Of a stretch of DNA of 16,207 bases, positions 9,562 to 16,207 are shown piece after piece (position 1 is the first letter of the stretch; the number at the start of each line of letters is the position of its first letter). This DNA comes from Echinostoma caproni (Eukaryota > Platyhelminthes > Trematoda > Plagiorchiida > Echinostomatidae): assembly GCA_900618425.1 (NCBI GenBank), contig UZAN01047166.1, positions 1 through 16,207 on the forward strand. The letters run 5' to 3'. The notes beneath the pieces are model-generated. The model saw only the letters and a list, made by a program, of their open reading frames with translations, ran no database searches and was not told where the DNA came from. The translations under genes were made by a program, and so were the position numbers.

Positions 9562-9823
9562 ATTTGTTTGTTTTTATTACACACTTTCGTGTGATGAACA
9601 AAAGACGGGATAAACCCCATAGTCACTAGGACCTGCTGTTCAGTGATGGAAACCTAAGCCCCGGGACTTGGAGTGGCGAACCCCGATAGGTTAGGTGTGG
9701 TATTGAACCGGATGACAGCAGAGCTGCCTACCACCAAAGTCGGGTGGCGGGACTCGAACCTCGGACCATAGGGTCCAAAGCACGCCGGTGGCAGTGACTA
9801 AACCATTACACCACCACCACCCT
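9562..9823 (-). mobile_element. tRNA-derived SINE, copy 3, full length, in an ALAS intron
   Basis: This is the best-preserved copy. On the minus strand it starts with a tRNA-like head near 9823 and ends in the stem-loop CACAC-GAAA-GTGTG (9580-9593), then TAATAAAAACAAACAAATG, an A-rich tail. The head has a consensus A box and a perfect B box. Its 5' GGTGGTG can pair with CGCCACC at the end of the head, as in a tRNA acceptor stem. No clear target-site duplication is visible. It lies in the 2.1 kb intron, in the same orientation as the gene. Confidence 0.88.
9750..9813 (-). promoter_or_regulatory. Pol III internal promoter of SINE copy 3
   Basis: On the minus strand the A box TGGTGTAATGG (9803-9813) and the B box GGTTCGAGTCC (9750-9760) both fit the tRNA consensus. 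Their spacing, about 42 bases, lies within the range of tRNA genes. It is a plausible active internal promoter. Confidence 0.75.
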
Positions 9824-11236
9824 AAAATGAAATGAGGCAGACCTCAATCGTGTATCTTGTCGAGCTCGCTGACAGACGTCGAATCGGCGGGGCGGGGAAG
9901 CAGTGTGNATAAGCACAAAGAGTGACCCACTGTTTCGTGGGCGCTAGAACTACGGCACAGTGTCTGAAAACCAGTTAATCCTTTATGCCATAAGGCAGCC
10001 TGTTATAACAAGGACGAGATTAAAGACAGTTTTCGCTGCGACCTCAGGTAATAATTATCAACTGTTTATGATCGCATCCCCGGCAGAACTATCGATATTT
10101 TTCGAATAAGAGGCTACTGTTTTGTTAAAAAGGAAAACCGGCAAAATACATTATTAAAGTGCTAACAGCATAAGTCGTTGCTAACGATGAATATCACGCA
10201 AACATTACCACCTTTAGAGTACAAACAAAGTGGTGAATTATTGACTAAGGTAACAAAACCGGTTTAACTTGATATGCCCAACCAGTGTTCGACAGGACTG
10301 TGTGAAGACGAATTGAACATGGCCGAAACTTTTACTTGAATTCTACCACTTTCATGTTTTAAAGATTGATTCCTACTCTGTCGTTCTGTGATGTCCTTCT
10401 CAGTGAATTGGATTTTTCTTCACGAGCTTCAACCAGATTCAAAATCATTCCCGATTATTGGTGATCAATAAATGAATCAGAATGGTCCTGCGGTTCATGC
10501 GAAACAATGCCACTTTTTGCTCTAAACTTGAGTGAATATTATGCGCGCTTACCAAATACTTCTTTCAAAACTATGTGAACAATCGCATTGGATTAGTTGT
10601 TATATGTTTGACTTCGTACTAATTCAGAGAATGGCAACTTACAACGGTCAGATTGGAGAACAAACGTCTAAATCAAACAGAAAGACCGAGTTGAACGCCG
10701 ATGTAGTTTAAAAATAACCAGCTTTGTTAAACACACCGCTGTATTCATTGTCCTCGGCCGAGCATGCAACTGCTCATGCCTACATTTGCATCTGTGAGTG
10801 ACAGATTGGTTCATCCAGAGACGACCCCCTTACCCATATTAACAACCGAATCACCTTTGATCAGAAACCAAAGGTCAGGCGTTTCTGTGGGGCCAAAAGT
10901 CAAACTCCCATTACGTCATTTTTCCTTGGTTTTCCATTGACACAGTACTATTATTTGTTTAACAATAAACAAATCAGGGGCACGTAACGACTAAGGCACC
11001 AACTAGGTTGTGATATTCGTAGAACATGAATGTTAGATTCCCTCAAAGTTAATGTAAATGCTCTACTGAACATTGGTGATTTATTTATTATGGATTACTA
11101 TATTCCTGGTTAGGATTTAAATACATCTATTGTTATTATTTTGTTGTTCATTTTGGTGTTAAGAGACTTGCCGCACTAAGATAATTGTCTATATCTACAG
11201 TGATTGTTTTCTCGGGGTATGCGCACGCGGACTCAC
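9824..11236 (-). other. ALAS intron remainder, no recognised element
   Basis: This is intronic sequence between SINE copy 3 and the donor of the exon at 11237. No coding or transposon signal is readable. It holds one perfect inverted repeat (10953-10974) and one ambiguous base (9908). Confidence 0.6.
10953..10974. repeat. 9-bp perfect inverted repeat in an ALAS intron
   Basis: ATTTGTTTA and TAAACAAAT flank the spacer ACAA. The arms are AT-rich, and the TGTTTA/TAAACA core resembles a forkhead-type binding word. It may be chance. Confidence 0.55.
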
Positions 11237-11362
11237 TTTTCCCAGAGTTCCTGAAATAATGTCGATTCGGTGCATCAACCCGTCGCGTTCTGCCACGCCG
11301 GCTCCATGGGAACCGTACAAGCCGACAGCGTGGACCTCGTCCACAAAAGTCAATGCGTTGTA
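11237..11362 (-). CDS. ALAS: ALAS exon with PLP aspartate, histidine and lysine
   Basis: The 42-codon exon reads [17 protein letters not shown], then [19 protein letters not shown] and TLGK. In ALAS the Asp of FVDE pairs with the PLP ring nitrogen, the His of VHAVG contacts the cofactor, and the Lys of GTLGK forms the Schiff base. All are present. The Lys codon (11237-11239) is the very last codon before the donor GTGAGT, so the intron falls directly after the catalytic lysine. The acceptor is NAG at 11363-11365, whose first base is an unresolved N. The polypyrimidine tract before it is weak. The frame is open upstream to 11392, but residues there do not fit ALAS. Confidence 0.94.
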
Positions 11363-11828
11363 CTNACATCTAGCAATCTTTTCAGTGGGCATACATCACC
11401 TGAACAAAGCAAGGATGGGACGTTGAAAGATATGTTAAAAAATATCTATGGAACTGATACAGCAGGAAATCCATTCCCAAGACTAATCGCATCAAGAACT
11501 AGTCAGTAATTGGAAAGAAAAAAGCTAATATTTTCTATAGACTCTGGACAGTAATAGCTGTGAGCAATCGATTTTAAGCGTTCTTTACGTGTCCATCAAT
11601 GCTTGTGCATTCCTCATTGGAACAGGCTGTTCGAATGTAACTAACGCATCCACCTCATCTCATTTTGTTACTTTTATGAGAACATTTCACATTGTAGGAT
11701 AAGCTCGATTTATGAATGGATTATCATGAAGTATATTCGCAATAAGGTACCCAGTAATGTTTCCAGCATTACTTGATTTATATCACTAGTGATAACCCTA
11801 GCCTTTGCACAATCTAGTATCGTTTTTC

Positions 11829-11988
11829 CTACACCGATTGTGTGGTATCCAGCAGAAGGGATAAATCCACATAATCACAAGGATCTCATATTAACCGGCA
11901 ACCTAAGCCCCGTGATGTGGAATGGTGAACTACGTAAGGCTCCACTAGCATATGCGCGGTACTGAGTTGAGAGACAGCGAAGCTGTCA
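11829..11988 (-). mobile_element. tRNA-derived SINE remnant, copy 4
   Basis: This diverged copy of the SINE body and 3' end lacks the tRNA head. Shared words with copies 1-3 include CCTAAGCCCCG, GGTGAACTACGTAAGGC and the GACAGC...GCTGTC pair (perfect here, 11972-11986). The terminal stem survives as ACAC/GTGT around a five-base loop (11831-11843). It is older than the other copies, judging by its divergence, and lies in the 4.6 kb ALAS intron. Confidence 0.7.
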
Positions 11989-12689
11989 AGTCATTCATAT
12001 ACTACTTATCGTAAAATGAGTAGGCCTTTCGCTTCTGGTATTGAAATTTGGTGTCCTCAACGTAACCGGAGTTAATTCAACGTTTTGGGAACATTTTAGA
12101 CATACAGGAGGTGAACACATACTGCATGGATGCAACAGGGTGATTAAGCACGCTTCGAGTGTGTGATATAATGGCGGTCAGCGGTCAACATCCGGTTGAG
12201 CGTATAGCTGTTCACAGACATCAGACTGTAGCACATAGGAACGAAGCAACTATGAGTATGGCAGAAAATAATCAACCATACAACAAATGAGCTCATATCA
12301 AGCGCATTACCGAAGTTCGCACTTCAAAATAAAAGCAACAGACTAGAATCAAAGACACAGTAGTATTTTTTCGAACTCGAAATGCAACCCTGTGGCTAAC
12401 AGCAACTTGGAGTATTAATACCGAATGATGCCACCAAGATGGAAGTTCGTTTTTACTCCTCAGTATTTCTCTAATATAAAAGAAATAAAAGTAAAGTTCG
12501 ATTTGTTCATTTAAAACTCAATAAAGTATACGAGGTCGTGTTGATGGACTGTACAGATTATCATATAAAGACAGAAAGCACTCGTATTCATTCCACTGAG
12601 TTTTTCCAAAAAAGACACATGATGACCATCAAAGAATTGAAACAAAATTATTTCACAAGTTCGGTATTTACAGGAGGGATATTTCATTG

Positions 12690-13960
12690 ATGAGAACGCC
12701 ACTCGGGGTCTGAAGACGAGGGTAACAGACATTTCATAGGTTTACGGCATGTCGAAACTCCACCCCATGACGACCTTACCATGGCACAAAATGTCACAGA
12801 TCGGGGTGTTAGAACCAGTCCACTGATTGATAAAAACACAGCCAAGGACAGTTCTGAACTGGTGGATACTTTGGACAGAATCAACGTAGAGGAGAAATGT
12901 ATGGTTTCATTCTATATCCAATCTCTGTTTACTGATGCACCGTGAGGACATAAAAGTCACTTGCAATCATATCACCAAAGAGCAGCTTTGACTGAGTTTA
13001 CCTGTGCCCGCCGTCGAACGTCTACAGCTGCTAGGAACAAACTATCTGTGCGTAGAGGTACAACATTCTTTAATAAAGGAAAACATGTGTGGGCAGAATT
13101 GACGTGCTCTCATTCAGCCATAGTTATATGATCATGCCAAATAAAGAAACAGCTATTCGAGCAAGTGAGTTGCATGACTTCCGTTTGTCATTTAACTTAA
13201 CTTTAAACTCTAACCAAACACAGATCACGCACGAATGACTCATTTTAACTTCGATGTTTCTTTTTTAACATTATCATATAAATGTGCGTTTACGGTTGAA
13301 AGAGAGAGCACGCGAAATTGATGACCAGTATCAATTCTGCCCATAAGTCTTCTTGCGTTGATGAAATGAATAAAGGGAGAAAGATGTTCACAAATAACAG
13401 TCCGGAGCGTGCCACTTTGTACAGAACATATGTCCACGACACCCTTGTTATAAAAGTAAGCTTGGAAGAAGCTATGAAAATTATGGACGAATTCAACAGA
13501 CGGAAAATGGAACCTATGCTCGACTTACACAGCCCAATACTTTTCACCTTGAGAGCTTTGTGTGCCTGCAGTGTATATATGGGGTTTTGCTCAGGGGCCA
13601 TTTGACTGAACGAAGAGGGTCCGTACGGAAGACAGGATAAAGCGAGAATTGTGTAACTTACGGGAGATCTTATCGAAAAAGATTTATCCTGAGGCGTTTG
13701 ACAATAGGCACAGTAAACCGAAAACTGAAACGGTTTTGTCAGCTACAAACATGCAAATACCTTTGTCTTTAATTCATTGATGACGGCGTGAGCCGTCTGC
13801 TTAAAATACGGCTGACCTCGATAATCGTCCGAAATTATTCTACAGCTACCCTCAAAATCGTCTTCCGGACAAACAATATCCACAGGCCCGGAAAAGAACA
13901 TCTGCTTCTGTATACCAACTAGAATATGGCATACCAATTCTAATGCGGGTAAGCAGAGAC
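12690..13960 (+). mobile_element. decayed Penelope-like retroelement, antisense in an ALAS intron
   Basis: Plus-strand fragments appear in the order expected of a Penelope-like reverse transcriptase ORF. VYGMSKLHP (about 12741-12767) is the counterpart of the YGLPKxHK motif. Then come SSELVDTLDRINVEEK and MVSFYIQSLFTDAP (12901-12942), LPVPAVERLQLLGTNYL (about 12998-13050), YVHDTLVIK (13429-13455), ILFTL, and RIKRELCNLREILSKKIYPE (13634-13693). SSEIILQL near 13827 resembles the segment before the GIY-YIG endonuclease. Stops, frame changes and missing blocks break it throughout. No terminal repeats or GIY-YIG core could be read. Confidence 0.78.
12826..13608 (+). pseudogene. Penelope-like reverse transcriptase, catalytic residues lost
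   Basis: Two catalytic aspartates expected in this RT family are gone. The VSFDV motif reads VSFYI, with Tyr at 12913-12915, and the YVDD box reads YVHD, with His at 13435-13437. A TGA stop follows the first motif at 12943. The block with the MGSP motif, expected between about 13080 and 13320, is not recognisable. About 80 residues also seem to be missing between FTL (near 13554) and RIKRELCNL (13634). The fragment cannot encode a working enzyme. Its known relatives copy element RNA into DNA and usually carry a GIY-YIG nuclease at the C terminus. Confidence 0.75.
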
Positions 13961-15946
13961 CTGTGTGGGTAGACCAGAGCGACGATTACGTAAAACAGGT
14001 GGTTGGGTATATTTCAAAATCAGGTTCAGTCGGATTACATAATCGCTGCAGTGAAACGACAGTCGAAACTACAAGACCTTGTCGCCGGACATAGTTCGAT
14101 ATCTTCTGATGCCGAAGCACCAGGTATACCGAAGAACGGCGTCCCAGTTCAGCGACAAGACACGAATCACAAGATTGGTAAGGATCACAGAAACAATTGC
14201 TACCAACCGAATCGCCTCACGTGGCAACGCAAAGAACTTGACGTTAGTCCGTCCTTACCATAGTGATATGGTCCTCTTTACCCTCCACTCTTATGTTTGT
14301 TTGTTTTATTATTTTACTTTACTGCGTTGCCTTACCAAAATCACATATGAACATCTCGTTTTTTCGCATTATGTTGAGATTCAGCAAAATCGTCCTGGAT
14401 ATAAATCGAAGAGTATTGCAATAAGGTCTTTTCTTTTGAAACAAAATGAAGTTTGTCTTAGTCACACTAAAATCCACTGAGTCAGTTTTATCAGTTTGGT
14501 GGACTAGAATCATAGTAGTGAAGAAGACAGTAGAGAAACAGAAGGGTCTATTTGGATTAAAGCCATATTTCGATGAACCAACGGGTTCGTTCCAGCCACA
14601 TTATAGCAAGCATAATATCTCCAACACAACTGAACGCCTTTGTTTGATTGTAATGTGGATTCTGCTCCAGGTTATTCGTTATCCAACTGACAAAACAGGT
14701 TGAGTGCTACCAATGGGTTTCCCGGATGATGGACAGAATCAAATGGGTAGGGCGCCTCCACTGTGGTTGGGCAGTGACTTCACGTCACAAACAAACAAAT
14801 TCGAACGCTATCGAACTGTGACAGATTCCCGAGCTGATGGTCTATCAATTATGTCAGTTACATTATAGTATTGGTAGAAGGATAAAGACAAGATGTGGAT
14901 CACAGATAACGGCGAGCATAAAACACAATAACTAGAGAGATTATTATTTAGTACCAAGTAGTAGACAGGTGAAAGGGATCTAAGTCCTCCAATAAGCACG
15001 ATATGAGCTAAAATTAAAAAAAACCGCTCGATAATCACTGGGTGATTTTGCAGATGCCGATGCGTGAGGGGCCTGAAAATAAGTTCTTAACTGCACCTTC
15101 TGTTTTTCAGGAGTCTTTCCCTTCGAGACGCACATATGTGGAAATGCTATCCGAAACAATCGGTTATGAGCAGCAATTACCAGTTTGGGAATACCAGGAG
15201 GTTCTCTAAGTTGCGGATTGAACTGTTTTAGGAAAAGCACAGCGTATATCCCTCTAAAAATCGATTTGCTTTTGGGCTAAATATTCGAGATGTAACCTTC
15301 GAACATACAACTATAAGCAATTTTGTGTTGAATTTGGCGGCATCCGGGTCGAGACAGGGTTATGTGCACATGGAATTGGGACGCGCTATGCCTCGTTCCA
15401 TCCCATGAATCACAAGTATAAACAACAGCGTATATAAGCCAACTGACGATTGCCAGCCCAACAATTGGAATCACCGATCTTCGATTGTAGGCCACATCGT
15501 GGTCCCCTCGTATGTCACATGTAGTTTGGAACGACTGGAGTTATAAAACAAACAAACACGGTCAGAGGACTACTTGTTTACAAAAAGCCTAATTGGTCCC
15601 AGTTGACCCAGACATTGATTATTGGCAATGCTCTGAACTGCTATTAACGCACTGTCTAAGCTACCTGTCTAACGGTATCCGGTAGCACTAGAATTTATCC
15701 AAGCTGTCATCCGATGGTGGCCTGGGTGAAAAATGAGTACACGAAGGTGACGGTGTGTGCGATCAGACCGAATCGCAATATTTTGATGTGATTCATTATG
15801 TAGCATGATTGTATCTAGGACGTATACCTGACTGAAACAGAAGAGTGAAATTCAGCAGTCGATGAACGGTGATGCGGTGCTAAGAAAACTAGACTGTGCG
15901 AAAACGAAACAGAGTATTTGTGGGTCAACAAAGAACGAAAACGTAC
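13961..15946 (-). other. ALAS intron remainder, should hold a missing small exon
   Basis: I see no recognisable gene or transposon here. Plus-strand frames at 14003-14263 and 14079-14480 follow the Penelope remnant and could be its decayed 3' end, but no motif supports this. (CAAA)-type runs occur near 14296 (as TTTG on the plus strand), 14789 and 15547; similar runs form the SINE tail. Confidence 0.5.
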
Positions 15947-16207
15947 CGGTCATTGAGTGCACCGTTTCAAAGGCAACCAATCTGGGTGTTTCCCGTGGTA
16001 GTGTGTTCAGAACAGATCGTAATTCATCGACGTCGTTGTGCCGGTAAATGCGTTTGGGCGCTCGACTGGTCCGAATCCCGTGAATCATTGAGGCGTGATT
16101 TCCCGCATCCGACACAATGGTCACCCCAGGTAGTCGTGTGCCCAAGGTATGCAAAGTGGCTTCGTTTGCCACATAGCAACTGGTGAAAAGCAACGCAGAC
16201 GGTTTGC
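15947..16207 (-). CDS. ALAS: ALAS exon, 5' end off the window
   Basis: The exon is open from the right edge of the window and ends at the donor GTACGT (15941-15946). It encodes 86 full codons plus one base. It starts [18 protein letters not shown] and continues [35 protein letters not shown] and [14 protein letters not shown]. The His of GNHASM stacks on the PLP ring in ALAS, and AFETVHSM is a family signature. The exon exits in phase 1: the first base of the Gly codon is at 15947. The open frame running on past the donor ([13 protein letters not shown]) does not resemble ALAS. The start of this exon lies outside the window. Confidence 0.95.

Larger units (their letters stand above)
8296..16207 (-). 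other. ALAS: ALAS gene locus, C-terminal half (partial)
   Basis: This gene encodes 5-aminolevulinate synthase, the PLP-dependent mitochondrial enzyme that condenses glycine with succinyl-CoA to give 5-aminolevulinate, CO2 and CoA, the first step of animal haem synthesis. Four exons run from right to left: 15947-16207, 11237-11362, 8860-9123 and 8296-8544. They are separated by introns of 4584, 2113 and 315 bases. Exon joins are phase 0 for the last two introns; the first visible exon ends in phase 1. The readable exons give about 298 residues, roughly the second half of the enzyme. A connector of about 14-15 residues between the first two exons is missing. The N-terminal half, mitochondrial presequence and promoter lie beyond the right edge. 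The introns hold two SINEs and a Penelope-like element. Confidence 0.93.

Noticed and set aside
9745..9823. Genuine tRNA gene
   Set aside because: The boxes and acceptor-like pairing are tRNA-like, but the T-arm cannot form with a separate acceptor stem, and the unit continues into the repeated SINE body.
11363..11392. Extension of the PLP-lysine exon upstream, reading CMPTEKIARC before YNALTF
   Set aside because: The frame is open, and PTEKIA loosely resembles the expected ALAS segment. But it is two residues short, a TGA lies just before it, and the phase from the nearby acceptor (TTGTTCAG) does not match the upstream exon.
3871..11988. CRISPR-like spaced repeats
   Set aside because: The repeated units are kilobases apart, about 160-260 bases long and tRNA-derived. 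They are SINE copies, not an array.
13743..13937. Minus-strand frame with DIVCPEDDFEGSC as the missing ALAS exon
   Set aside because: Only Cys-Pro matches, there is no fitting splice pair, and the segment is antisense to the Penelope-like element.
15039..15072. Candidate small ALAS exon after the strong acceptor TTATTTTCAG
   Set aside because: It would read GPSRIGICKIT after the shared codon and leave in phase 2. That does not join the next exon in frame, and similarity is poor.

Overview
This is eukaryotic genomic DNA, very probably from a metazoan. Coding sequence is sparse, split by introns with consensus GT/AG sites, and surrounded by decayed retroelements. The mix of a tRNA-headed SINE family, a degenerate one-ORF LINE with an apurinic-endonuclease-like domain, and a Penelope-like element resembles flatworm, and especially trematode (fluke), genomes. 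That assignment is inference from element types recalled by family, not proof. No bacterial features are visible (no operons, Shine-Dalgarno sites or CRISPR).

The one convincing host gene is 5-aminolevulinate synthase (ALAS), the first enzyme of haem synthesis. It lies on the minus strand across the right half of the window. Four exons are readable: 15947-16207 (running off the right edge), 11237-11362, 8860-9123 and 8296-8544 with the stop codon. Together they give about 298 residues of the C-terminal half of the enzyme, including the PLP lysine. About 14-15 residues between the first two exons are not accounted for. They should sit on a small exon in the 4.6 kb intron, which I could not identify securely. 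The N-terminal exons lie beyond the window.

Layout from left to right: 1-19 is a poly-C run; 436-604 is a truncated SINE; 605-3870 shows nothing recognisable apart from short inverted repeats; 3871-4121 is a full-length SINE; 4140-6735 is a decayed minus-strand LINE (endonuclease, reverse transcriptase and C-terminal region) whose 3' end abuts that SINE; 6736-7990 is mostly unassigned, with a possible membrane-protein ORF near 7516-7855; 7988-8295 is the probable ALAS 3' UTR; 8296-16207 is the ALAS gene. A third SINE sits in the 2.1 kb intron. A fourth SINE remnant and a decayed plus-strand Penelope-like element (about 12690-13960) sit in the 4.6 kb intron.

The ALAS exons look intact and under selection, while every transposon open reading frame is broken. 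All four SINE copies point the same way and three keep a terminal stem-loop with complete arms (the fourth keeps a shortened one), the most interesting non-gene structure here. I do not see a clear candidate for a wholly new biological system.
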